From contig OX246742.1 of the NCBI GenBank assembly GCA_945910005.1, positions 47,221,902 to 47,285,901 on the forward strand: a stretch of 64,000 bases of DNA. Direction: 5' to 3'. Source of the stretch: Isoperla grammatica. Lineage: Eukaryota; Arthropoda; Insecta; Plecoptera; Perlodidae. The notes beneath the pieces are model-generated. The model had not been told where the DNA came from and did no database searches. It saw only the letters and a list, made by a program, of their open reading frames with translations. The position numbers and the translations under genes were made by a program. Positions within the stretch are counted from its first letter, which is position 1; each line of letters starts with the position of its first letter. Shown here in pieces: positions 21,825 through 32,305 of this stretch.

Positions 21825-21866
21825 TGACACGCCTGGTACTCCTCGCTAGGAGCAGGCTACGTGTCA
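21825..21866. repeat. Strong interrupted hairpin, 16 base pairs
   Basis: Stems are TGACACG/CGTGTCA (21825-21831, 21860-21866), CCTG/CAGG (21832-21835, 21853-21856) and CTCCT/AGGAG (21839-21843, 21848-21852) around a CGCT loop, with 3-nt bulges on both sides. The 3' arm recurs at 11673. Confidence 0.85.
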
Positions 21867-22006
21867 TAGTCACGTGCTAAACATGTCTGCCCACGCAGAA
21901 AACTGCTCTGCTTGCTGTGACAAGCTGCTAATAGAGTAGGTTAGCGCTGGAGAATGTTACAGAAACCGAAGTGACGAAAACAGTTTTGTAATAATTCTAG
22001 TCTGTA

Positions 22007-22261
22007 GTGGGACGAAAGAGGGTCACGATCGGGTTCAAGTATGTCTCAACTGAGACAGTGAGAGACATCGCTTTGATGACGTCACCAGTCGAACCGCAGT
22101 GGACAACACTGGACAACTTGTTGCATGCCCGTCTGCTAACCACTTGTTGTCATTGTTGCAGAGTGTTGCAAGAGACAGTTTTGTGCAAAGATTTCAACGC
22201 ACGAACAGGGCGAACATTTCTTTCTCCTTTAGAAAACCATCAAGCTTCATTACAAGGTTGA
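22007..22261 (+). pseudogene. LINE endonuclease-domain fragment (weak)
   Basis: The frame contains LCKDFNARTG (22181-22210). Apurinic-type endonucleases of non-LTR retrotransposons carry a conserved GDFNA(R)xG motif that supplies a catalytic Asp and Asn; here the first Gly is Lys. The rest of the frame is not recognisable. A reverse-transcriptase motif on the same strand 350 bp downstream supports a deleted, decayed LINE. The match rests on seven residues. Confidence 0.35.
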
Positions 22262-22517
22262 ACTTACTTTGAATGACACGTATTGTAGATAGAATACATC
22301 ATTTTTTAGAATATAAATCATATTCACTTGAGTTTCGAGTCAACGTCTACGTACAAAACGGAACGCCATATGTTCAGTTGAAATATCCAACAGAATGAGA
22401 TACTCATCTCGCCATCAGCTAGCGCGGCGCCTGTGTAGAGTAAGCTCACAGCCTTGATGTCATGTCACACTAGAGTGGGTACTGATCTATAGCAGGCGCA
22501 CGTAGGTCGTCAAGGCG

Positions 22518-22757
22518 GTGATAAAACAGCAGCGGAGGCGGCGCGACATTGAAATGGGGGTAGCGCAAGGTTGCGTCCTATCTCCAAGGCTGTTCGATGT
22601 AAATATTGACAGATCTGCACACTGCGGTGGGATGCGAGGGCGCGTCACGCTACAGGTGGGCAGTACTAACAAACACGTGTTGCTCTTTAAACAACAGGTG
22701 GTTGGTTCACTAGGAACAACGCAGCGAGGTGCACATGACAATCCAATCTGCGACTGA
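22518..22757 (+). pseudogene. LINE reverse-transcriptase fragment
   Basis: Residues 14-26 of this frame read GVAQGCVLSPRLF (22557-22595), followed by DVNID. This is the conserved block G(V)xQGCxLSPxLFNxxxD of non-LTR retrotransposon reverse transcriptases. The catalytic YADD block expected some 60 residues later is absent, and sequence after NID is not RT-like, so the copy is truncated or rearranged. Upstream is an Arg-rich stretch without similarity. Together with the endonuclease-like motif at 22.19 kb it marks a dead LINE with most of its length deleted. Confidence 0.6.
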
Positions 22758-22759
22758 TA

Positions 22760-23513
22760 TGTTTAAATGATTACAGTTTCGAATACAACTTAAAATATTG
22801 CAAGCGAAACTAAGGGAGAACATGTAGTAAGAAAAAGTTAAAATGATAAGAGGGCTTATCTGTGCTACATCGCTGGAGAACAATACCAGTGGAGCAGCTA
22901 ACCCTAGTTATTTCGATAAAACAACTCTTCTTACGTTACACAGATAAAGTGAATCGTTCAAGTGTTTGATTATAATCAATAGATTTAAAATTGTATCCCG
23001 GTTGGGGTAGTAAGTATCGCATTGCAAACAATTCCCTCCTGACACTCGCCTTAACTCGCACACACCAGGGCAAACATGATCTCCTATCACACTTGTTGCT
23101 AACCTCTTAATCTACCCACAACTTTAATCTACAATTTCCAAGCTTAATCTCGCCGAGAATAATAATTGTCTTGTTTCAACACGCACAGAATGTATGAATA
23201 GTGTTTTTGTTATTAATTATTTAAAGCTATGCAATTAGAACATTGTGTAACTAAATACTTGGAAGTCCTTTAAATAAAAGTAAAAAGAAGCAACGTTTGT
23301 TCTTTTGTATTGTTCTTGATGATAGTGATGATACCGCGTCTTGTTAACCCGGGTTACGATAATTACACGACGAACACGTTGTGACGTCACAGTAGACGCA
23401 TTCTAGGAACACTTGTTGCTTCTACTTGTTGTGTAACTTGGACGGGAATATCTAAACAATCCACGCTAGTAATGACAGTGATTCGAGCGAGCAATGGTAT
23501 CGCGTGCGCCCTG
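22760..23513. other. Intergenic, nothing recognised
   Basis: A/T-rich. Two CACTTGTTG nonamers (23090, 23410) and a TGACGTCA (23382-23389) are present. Confidence 0.45.
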
Positions 23514-23566
23514 AGAGCGAGAGAGATGGAGAGATGGTTGGTTGCATGAGAGAGAGAGAGATGGAG
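23514..23566. repeat. GA-rich simple repeat
   Basis: Interrupted GAGAGA/GATGGAGA purine-rich tract. The frame at 23504-23731 is largely this low-complexity sequence. Confidence 0.8.
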
Positions 23567-23864
23567 AATCTGACTCCCATGGCCTTGGCCTTAAACTTCA
23601 CTCGTAGTTATAGTGTTCGGTACGCGTTGGATGCACGGGAGACTTGGAAGATGTGTTTGGTTGAACCTTTCTATCAAAATGACGCGTTGTGGACGTGTTA
23701 TGACAAGTATGTTGAATGTTTGAGCCAATAACTGTTCGCAAATTCACAAGATATAGATTGATATGAAAACTGAACAGTTGTATCCTTCCGCCTCCCACAA
23801 ACACCTTTGCGACGTTTATGGCCTTCAGAACGCGATACACATTACTCGTTTCCAATATACCACG

Positions 23865-23930
23865 ATCATAAAGCAAGTAACTATCTGCAACATGCGCAGG
23901 AACAACGTGGGTTCGAATCCCACCGCGCAG
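23865..23930 (+). mobile_element. tRNA T-arm relic (SINE fragment)
   Basis: GTGGG-TTCGAAT-CCCAC (23907-23923) is a perfect tRNA T stem-loop and B box. The A box about 45 bp upstream (near TAAAGCAAGTAAC) is poor. Confidence 0.4.
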
Positions 23931-25050
23931 ATGACAGTGAACGCGGCGCTGTGATTGGCTGGCTACAAGATGACACGCTGACCTTATTGTCGCGCTCCAC
24001 GGGGCTAATCGACCGTGAACGACAACAATAGTCGATCAGGAGAATCAATCAAGCTCGAGGCTGTTTCCGTATCCGGTCAGTGTTGCCCGTACAGAGGGCG
24101 TCGTTGACGTGTTGCGCCTCTGAGGACACTCGCAACGACAAACCACGAGAACTGAACGCTATTTATATCTTGACAACGCTTCAAGATCACTTTATCAATA
24201 CCTTGAAGACTCCCCTTTACCCTTGAACCCTTCTAGATACTATGAGGATAGATCGAGCGGGATTCAAACACACGTTCGTTTGATTCCACTGTCGTTCTCC
24301 ATGACAAGAACGGGTGGCTAATATTCTCCTATTGCGGCAGAATAGCGCAGGAAAGTCCGAGGACTGTTAGTACGACTCAATCCTCGTGACTGAGGGAAAC
24401 ATCGAACAGCCGACCTCCCGCATGGGGCGCTGTGGGTGTATGAGCCGCTCCTCGAGCCCTATAAGGCTATTACAGTTGGGTAACAACGCCTCAGGGCTAA
24501 GCCTTCACCCGTGCTGCTTGTACACGTGTTGCTATAGATTGCCGGGGGAGGGAACCGAACCACGCAAACTCAATCTCTAGGTCAGTTGCTGGAATTATTC
24601 ATTTTCTCGCACTGGCGCGCCATAATGCAGGGCAAGATACAAGACTCTTACCACAACAATATATGGTATTGAAAATAAATTACATTTAACATCAGTCAGA
24701 AAACCGATCCATAAGCTTCAAGGTGGATGATCAAAGAAAACAGTTTGCCAATATTGACGATTTTGAAAATATTTCAAAGCAATTACCAACTAGATATTGT
24801 AAACCACATGTCAGGTCATTGGATGGGCCCTTCAACTAGAAGAGAAGATTTACTCCATCTGCATTATTACATAATCACTGTCGCATACGTCCAACATGCA
24901 ATACACTGTGCACACAACACGACACGACCAACAAGTGTCATAGCAAGTGACGCGCGGTCACTCAACACCTCGGGCGCCGCCTAAACTTTCACTCAGAGAC
25001 TGAAGACCACAACAAGGCGGTGGTAATTATGTCACGTGTTACGCACAGTC
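23931..25050. other. Intergenic, no supported gene
   Basis: A GTTTGAATCCC B-box-like string lies on the minus strand near 24,265. The frames at 24386-24580 and 24727-24984 match no family. Confidence 0.4.
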
Positions 25051-25054
25051 GCAC

Positions 25055-25125
25055 ATCTGCTGGCTGGACGGCCGAGGCAAGGACGTTAGAGGCCAAGGGA
25101 CGCGGGATCGAGTCCCACACTCGTC
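25055..25125 (+). mobile_element. tRNA-derived SINE head, plus strand
   Basis: An A-box-like TGGCTGGACGGCC (25060-25072) is followed 45 bp later by a B box GGATCGAGTCCC (25105-25116) with a T stem paired at four of five positions. The A box matches the minus-strand copy at 6.3 kb. Confidence 0.55.
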
Positions 25126-25524
25126 GTCTGACTAGAAGGCGCTACTGAACTGCATCAATGTCTGCACAACTTTGTCGCCACCATACAGAATGCGCATTAG
25201 TCTATTCTTGGTGCCGTCTTGTCGAATAAATACATTTTGCCATCATCCCTAACCCTAAAGTAGAGACTAAAATCTTCTTCCTAATTATGTAAGGAAGGGC
25301 GAAGAGGACTGGTTGAGTTAATGAAAATCAAGGGTTAGTCGGTGTGCAAGACACAAACATTCAGCGCAGGTGATGGGAGAGTCAATTACGTCGCACTACT
25401 TGCACTTAGCGTACACTACCTGCACTCAACATGCACTATACACTCCTCAGATCCCGTCCTTGGAGTCTGCGCGCTTATGAGCCGCTTACACAGGATGTGA
25501 TGTAACCTGGAGTCGTTACTCGTC

Positions 25525-25616
25525 CACTTAACTGGGACGATGTCACGTGACTTCTCTGCAAAGAGCAGAGCACTTGACTGGGACGACGTCGAGTGACTTC
25601 TCTGCAGAGAGCAGAG
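25525..25616. repeat. 46-bp direct duplication
   Basis: ACTGGGACGA(T/C)GTC(A/G)(C/A)GTGACTT starts at 25531 and 25577. Both copies end in CTCTGC(A)AGAGCAGAG, itself an inverted CTCTGC/GCAGAG. Confidence 0.85.
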
Positions 25617-28600
25617 CATCCCATGTGAGTTAGAGAAAACCCACTCTCTGATTCATTGCTCAGTTATTTGCCCGCGGTGTCAGTTCTTTAGTACTTGGAA
25701 CGCCTTCGAGGCAACAATGTCAACAGACAACGTATGGGTGGTACAGAAGGAAGAGGAAAACTGAGTGGTATAGATGTTACCACATCGAGAATGCCCTCTC
25801 AAAACTCCAAGTACGGACTAAATATTGGTCTGCTAGCTCACTCATTGGCCAGCCAATCACAGTTCCACTGCCGCCTTTTAGACGTCACTTTCATTGTTGT
25901 TTGGGCAACAATGTAGATGAACACGAAGCACTGAGACACGGCCGCAGTATTAAATACTATTTTCGACAATTATTTTGCAATGTGAGTGTATCCATAAGAT
26001 TGCACGCTATCTCATAGGAACCCACGTGGCATCAGCACGAGCCCAACCAAAGAGTCTGTTAGAGGACTCCGTCGTTTCCATCACGCTGAGCTGTCGCGCG
26101 GTTGTCAAGCGTATAGACAAGAAAACAGACGAACATTTCGGAGAATATGTCAAAGTCCAGGGGTGAAGACCCCCCTTTACTGTCACCCATGGAAGTGTTG
26201 ACAGACTCAGGGTCTCAGAACGACAGTGACGTAATATGGGTCACGTCAATGTGTCTCATCTTCTCTGTCAGCGGAGGCACAAGTACCCCCCCCCCCTCAC
26301 GTCGTGATGGACCCCGGGCGCTGACATGATTGATGACCCATAATGCCGGGTTGTATCGGAAACTAATGACGGGTCCACGTCGGTGTTTCGGCTCCCGTCA
26401 GGCTGCGCGTCATCGGCCGAAGTTGGTCAAGGCGCGCGCATACATATACCTGGACACTCATACACTTGTTGGGGGCGTGGCCAAGCTCCTCGTAATTCCT
26501 CGTAACAATTATAGAGATCATAAACGTGGAAATGCCTAATTGACGTCGACGAGACCAAACATCTTGTCCGAGCAACGAGAACATGGCATGTAATTATAAA
26601 CTTAGACACGAATGCATTGTGTTAAAAAGTTGTCGGTAAGGTTTAGAAAATGTGCACCTTGTTTGTTTTTTATTTATTTATTATGCCGAGAAGTTATTGA
26701 AGGTGGATGGGGATTGGTTGGGACTTTGCCAGATGCAGTTCAAGGGTTTTGCGACGTTGGTCAGGTACCTCGATAATATAGTGAACGTGGAATATATTAG
26801 CATAACTCACATCGCCGTACACGAAGTCTAGGTTTATGGTTTATCTAAGTTATTATGAATGTTTCCTCTTCAATTAATGCTTTTCTCCTACGTTTCATAA
26901 CGCAGTATATATACACCCAACGCACTGGCTCAAACATCTATTGAGTATGATGACGTATGTTCCAACTAGTTCATTTTTATTCTTTTAATAAGAGCGGTCC
27001 TCACCCCTAAAGGCCACGAGATGTTTGTTGCGGAATTAAATGTTCTATTCCACAATAACACGGCAGCAATTTCAAATGTCGCTTAGCTCGGTATTGATGT
27101 GATCCGATTCATCTTCCGTCTTTGTTCCTAGACCACGGGGTGTCTCGCGGACCGCGGGTTGGCCTCCCACCGCTCCTCGCTACATTCAACCACCTGCAAG
27201 AGCTTTATCCACGGCCAACATGCCCGCACATTGAACGCATTACACGAAAACGGTTACATTCAACGGGAAGTGGCTTCATTCTACAAGCATCAATGCCCTT
27301 GGATTCTTTAATTGAAACTGTCTAAACAAAGAGTGAATAATTATATGAAACACAAAGATGCCGACTATCAAAAGCAAGAATTTGTAGAGCTTACTATTTT
27401 ATAAAACCATCTTGGTGTAATCATTATTCCCGTTGACAATGAGTAATGTTTTTTAGGTGGGAGAATCGTACAAGTCACGATCTAGCATAGAAGCTTGCGA
27501 TCTCCATATCGGGGAAATGTCAGCATTCTCTCGCCCACATTTAGGAGTGAGCGCTAAAATATCGCGTCGCAACACTGAGTGAATGAATATTCTTATCACC
27601 CACCCATAAGACGTCAATGTCACCTTCAAAACCATACAGCACGTAATAAGACAACACTCACTCACAGTGAGCATTAACACTGCTCATTGCGTAAGCGTTG
27701 AAGCTAATAGCTACGACTACTGGTTGGTCCTGCCCTATGATGATGCACTGTCTACTCTGGATACATCACCAAACACAACAAGTAGCAGACCCAGAAGCTC
27801 CTGGTTCGAGTCACAACACGGGAAACCTCCACATAAACACTTTTGTTTTGTATCAATGTTGATAACAACTTATAAATTGATCTTTTCCAAACCCTTTGAA
27901 AACAATCAATACATTGATTTTGAGACGTCACAGTTTATACAACGAGGTTTATCCAGTATTCTCCTAACAACAGATGTCGTATATCGCTTCCATAGGCAGT
28001 TTCTACTTACTGTTAGAAAATGTCCTACTTTGGACATGGACATTAGGGGTACCAATAAGGTACTCCTAACTTTGTATCTAATCAATTATTCAATTTTCCA
28101 TATTCATTAATTGATTTAAACAAATTGGCGTTAAATAGACGTAAACGTTACCTTCAAATCATTCACTTCCGGACTTATGCGTCTAGTTTTTGTTAACGGT
28201 TGAGGAATCTCATATCCCCTTAATGAAACGTTATTGTTTTGAATGCAGTTGTTATTGTTTACGCCACGGTAACAGTTAAACCTTACGGCTTACGGCTTAC
28301 AGACGGTGGGAACCAAGTGAAGCAAGTGAAATGCGGCACGGCAGCCGAGAGCATGACTGTTCAATTGCCACTGATTAGTGTAATTAGAGTCAGCCTTGTA
28401 CATCAAGGCACGAAGAGGTTGGTTGGTGCTACTTTGATATGCATTTAGTCCAATCGATTGTGAAGTCATTTCGTTTTATTATCACTAATTCGCCTGTCAA
28501 ACGTTGACAATGGGTAAACACGCAACGCGCACTATATCGTGTGGTGACGTCATCAGTTACATACTGGGCCCTGTATGTCGCGTTGTCACTTGGCTCGCAT

Positions 28601-28863
28601 AATGATGTGAGCTCGGGATATTATAAATGTATGGACGCGGTTCTGGTAGAGTCGGTACGTACTGGGTTCGATCCTCTGTCGGTGCTAACTTTGATTACAA
28701 TTGCTATAACTACATACGGAATATTATATTTAAATACCCAATATTGGTCTCAATGTAGTATAATGCGTATTATCCAGTTATAAAACAATAATAATTTCGT
28801 GAAAACAAAACTAATATTTACAAAACATGAATACAGAACCGTAACGTTACAATATCAAGATAT
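25617..28863. other. Gene-poor stretch
   Basis: No convincing gene. The longest frame (27667-28110, GTG start) contains SWFESQHG, the typical translation of a tRNA B box (GGTTCGAGTCA near 27,805), so it crosses a SINE relic. Another B box, GGTTCGATCC, is near 28,667 after GGTAGAGTCGG. A C-rich run is near 26,288. TGACGTCA is at 28545-28552. Confidence 0.45.
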
Positions 28864-28965
28864 AGCCGCCCGCGGTGGCTTATGCAGATGCTGTTGGAGC
28901 GCAGGACCTAAGCGTACACAAGGGTGGGTGCCAGTGACGTGGTTTCGAATACCATGGTTTAGGGG
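28864..28965 (+). mobile_element. tRNA-derived SINE head, plus strand
   Basis: Begins GCCGCCCGCGGTGGCTTATG (A box about 28876). It has CTAAGCGT like the 7.7-kb copy, and a B box GGTTTCGAATACC at 28941 inside a short TGGT/ACCA stem. The A-to-B spacing of about 65 bp is some 20 bp too long, so it carries an insertion or is chimeric. Confidence 0.5.
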
Positions 28966-29865
28966 TTTGTAATTGTCCATCACTTTAATCTATCACACTT
29001 CATCGTCTCGAACGGCAATAATAGATACTAAAGCAAACATAATCAGATACAGATATATCAGGTGCAAAGAAAGAAAGACAAGGTTTCCCGCGTATCGGGC
29101 GTCGATCTCTCCTGTGGACCCCAGCATTCATCTCACTTCCGACAGTCGGCCGCATCTCCCAACACGATCCAATCTTTCCATTCTGATTCACAATACCAAG
29201 ATGGTAATTACGTTGCTAAACAGTGGGCGTACCGTTACCGTTGTATCCACACATTGAATATGTTACTCTTATTTGCGCCAAGCGTTGATGAGACAAGTGA
29301 TAACATCTTGCATCAATTAACCTAAAGTGAAAACTCTGTTCCGGTTCAAACACAAACAAAAACATGCAAAACGGCAGCGATCTTGAGCCATGCGTGCAGA
29401 GTACTTGCGATGTTCTTACTTGCTTGCCTGATTCAGCTGTTTGTTGAGTAGGTCACTCGTTCGATGCCCGACACTGACAAGCCGCCTGTACGCATTTAGT
29501 CGAAGGTTTCACTCGGTCATAAAGGAACTTCCACCGCAAGTATCCCAAACCTTCACTTCACGTATCCACCTCAAACTATCCATCTAGTAGTGACTCCAGC
29601 CAGCAATTGTTGCGTAACAAGCAATCACGCATCATCGTACTAGAACTTCACACATGGTAAAACCACAACGTTATAACATCGGGTGTAAAAAACGTCAAGC
29701 CAGACGAATTTAATCGTCAATAATGATAGGGACCTACTTATCACGTTTACTCGACCTTGCCCGCTTCAATATGCGCCCAGTTTATTCCAAGTGTCTAGAT
29801 TAGCGCAAATGATGGTGTTTAACGCGTGTTATTGTCTTGTATTCATTCAAGCCTGTGGATATTAT
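28966..29865. other. Intergenic; one B-box relic
   Basis: CGTTCGATGCCCGACACTGA near 29,458 is the kind of sequence that ends tRNA-derived SINE heads, but no A box precedes it at the right distance. Other frames are shadows. Confidence 0.4.
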
Positions 29866-29938
29866 CTGCATCGCAGCTCGTCGGTAGCGCACGGGACTGT
29901 GCTTCAAAGGTGACGGGTTCGAGTGTCTGTTTATGCAC
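29866..29938 (+). mobile_element. tRNA-Lys-like pseudogene or SINE head
   Basis: The A-box region CAGCTCGTCGGTAGCGC (29874-29890) and CGGGACT resemble tRNA-Lys (AGCTCAGTCGGTAGAGCA..GGGACT) with one base missing. The B box GGTTCGAGTGT is at 29916-29926, 42 bp on. TGCAT before and ATGCA after could pair as part of an acceptor stem, but the anticodon and T stems are broken. Not a working tRNA gene. Confidence 0.55.
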
Positions 29939-29970
29939 TTCAGTTTAATAACACATTCACAGAGGCAGCA

Positions 29971-30000
29971 TTATAATATGACAATGTCATGTTATTATAA
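29971..30000. repeat. Near-palindrome, 30 bp
   Basis: TTATAATA (29971-29978) and TATTATAA (29993-30000) enclose TGACA-A-TGTCA, giving two nested inverted pairs. Confidence 0.8.
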
Positions 30001-31554
30001 GTATAGTAATTAAGGAACGTTTTCTACTCGTTTAATATACAAATTTGTGGTGATAAAAAGTTAAGTGGAGAGAACAAACTATCAAAAGCAGGTAATAAAA
30101 TGAAAAGGGGAGAACAGGTGTGGATCGTACGCAAGGCTTTCCTTGGTCATAAACGTGCAGCCAATCAGATTGGCTATCGTATAAACGTCCTCTCGGTGGA
30201 TGTCACACTCCACATGGAATGATGACAAGTAACGCAGTCGGCTACTTTCTCGGCCGCCACCGATAACAGACGCAATCTGCGCGTGCGTCGTCTGGGTCCA
30301 ACCACCAGACTGTGACTGACAGGAGGAACCGAGTCAACAGTTTGATGGCCGAGTGCGCATGTTTTCATTTTCAGCGCAAGGCGAAACAATTATTTACGGG
30401 TTACCATATCCAATTTTATGATTTTTTAAGGTTGTATCAACAAGTGGCTCCACCTTTGTCACTCGACACAACTGCCAAATTTTTCAATTAATTTGAGATA
30501 TTTTGACTGAGATGTTTTGACATAAATTCAGATAGCTTAATTGAAAGTCGGGACGAACTAGATGCAGTATAGCACTCATGCAAAACCATATCCAAACCTA
30601 TTTTCAAGTGGTAAATTACTAGTACGTTCTTTCCAAATACTTTCGGTTTCTATGTTGTTCTAACAACAACAAAAATCAACATGTTAAAATGACAGTGAAA
30701 TGTAGAACTAAATAATACAAACAAATCGCTCAGGGCACGTGAGTGTTTCATCTGCAACGACAAACCAGACAAACTGACCTGATATTACCCCCCACCCCTT
30801 CACACAAGTCAGGCAACAAGTGCCGGTACTCACCTCAAGCGAAGACCCAATAAAATCCAAGACGGTCTTCGGGCAGATCAGTTTCTCATTGGCTTCGTTA
30901 TCACTAAAACAACGACGAGAATAGAGAACGAACACGCGGTGAACTGACTAACTGACCAACACACGGTCGCGACGGAATGATCGAGCGGGCGGTGTTATTG
31001 CGGCAAGCGGTGGATGCGAACTGAGCACCTTGGCTGCATGGGAGAGAAGGCGGCGAGATGCTGGGCTGAGCTGAGGGGGGTGGGGGGGACCTGTTGATCA
31101 AATACCTGCTGTGGGCTGCTTGCGCACGGCTCGGCGCAATCAAAACAACGAGATTTGAATATCAAAAACAACTGTAGCAAGTGTTACTAAGCAATCAGGG
31201 AATCAACGTGGGATCAAAATGCTAATTTTCCAGTCAGCAGAAACATTATGATATTGAGACACACTATTAAAAGAACATGTTTCATTAATAATTAGTTTGT
31301 ATTTATTGTCTGCCCACTTTGTTCCAACAAGTGATTTTTATTTTAAGCTCCGTTGTTATGTCTCCGAAGTCAGTACCGTTGACAAATACCCCAGTATTAT
31401 ACAGATAAATCTAAGTCACTTCGCTAAGCTTTTATGATAAACGTTCAAATCAGCCGTTTGTATGTAAAAAGCGGGCCACACGAATTTTCTTTGTGGTTTA
31501 TGGGCTGAATCCAAAACCCAATGTTGCCAAATGGTCGCTTTACAATGCACATTT
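30001..31554. other. Intergenic, no supported gene
   Basis: The minus-strand frames at 30708-31180 overlap each other in different frames and match nothing. A third copy of the GTATTTATTGTCTGCCCAC module is at 31295-31317. Confidence 0.45.
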
Positions 31555-31571
31555 CTTTGGGTAGGTCGCAA

Positions 31572-32305
31572 GTCTCTTGCGTTGTGTTGAGGCTTAGGTT
31601 GGAATTCATAGTCGGCCCCTACACCTAGGGGCGCCCATTGTTACCAAGGTAACAATTGTTTGCATGTTATTTCCCAGGAAAACAAAGCCATAGCAACAAT
31701 GGGCGCCCCTAGGTGTAGGGGCCGACTATGAATTCCAACCTTAAAGTCGATCCATTGATACTTCACTTATAATGAATGATATTTGGCTGAAATTCACAAC
31801 ATACACTATGGTAAGTGTGCTTTTCAATTATCTAAAAATAAAAACGGAGTTAACGGGTCTATTTTTTAGTTATTTCCGTGTGACAGCAGGTCTCTTGCGT
31901 TGTGTTTAGGCTTAAATTCGATCCATTGAAACCTTACTAATAATGATTTTTGGCTGAAATCCACAACATACATTATGGTAAGTGTGTTTTTCAATTATCT
32001 AAAAAACAAAACGGTGGTAACCGGCCTACTTTTTGAGTTATTTCCGAGTGACAGCGAGTCTCTTGCGTTGTGTTGAGGCTTCAAGTCGATCCATTGATAC
32101 TTCACTTATAATGAATGATATTTGGCTGAAATTCACAACATACACTAAAATAAGTGTGCTTTTCAATTATCTAAAAATAAAAACGGAGGTAACGGGTATA
32201 TTTTTTAGTTATTTCCGTGTGACAGCAGGTCTCTTGCGTTGTGTTTAGGCTTAAATTCGATCCATTGAAACCTACATTTTGAGTTATTTCCGAGTGACAG
32301 TTGAG
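31572..32305. repeat. Alternating dimer repeat (A-B-A-B), ~170-bp units
   Basis: GTCTCTTGCGTTGTGTT starts units at 31572, 31890, 32058 and 32229. Units 1 and 3 share GATACTTCACTTATAATGAA; units 2 and 4 share TTAGGCTTAAATTCGATCC and GAAACCT. So the repeating block is an A-B pair. Unit 1 is 318 bp because it holds the MITE below; without it and its target copy it is 171 bp, the same as unit 3. The fourth unit is cut short by an internal deletion. Confidence 0.93.
31597..31740. mobile_element. Complete 144-bp foldback MITE with TTA target duplication
   Basis: Perfect 46-bp terminal inverted repeats (31597-31642 and 31695-31740), beginning GGTTGGAATTCATAGTCGGC, flank a 52-bp centre. TTA lies on both sides (31594-31596 and 31741-31743). 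The allelic empty site is visible in the sister repeat near 32,080 (GAGGCTTCAAGTCG), and the extra length, 147 bp, equals 144 plus a 3-bp target copy. A TTA (TWA) duplication is typical of PIF/Harbinger-mobilised MITEs. A second hairpin ATTGTTACC-AA-GGTAACAAT (31637-31656) overlaps the left arm. There is no coding capacity. Confidence 0.88.

Noticed and set aside
24336..24370. GCAGGAAAGTCCGAGG, like the RNase P RNA signature (GAGGAAAGTCCGGGC)
   Set aside because: The other conserved P RNA regions are not found downstream, and metazoan P RNA differs at this block; chance match.
25246..25258. CCCTAACCCTAAA, telomere-like
   Set aside because: Only two repeats; not evidence for a telomere or meaningful interstitial tract.
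27667..28110. 147-codon frame, longest single-exon candidate on the plus strand after the repeats
   Set aside because: It begins with GTG, crosses a tRNA B box whose translation gives SWFESQHG, and has no domain.
29866..29938. Functional tRNA-Lys gene
   Set aside because: Anticodon and T stems do not pair and the D loop lacks a base; a relic or SINE head fits better.
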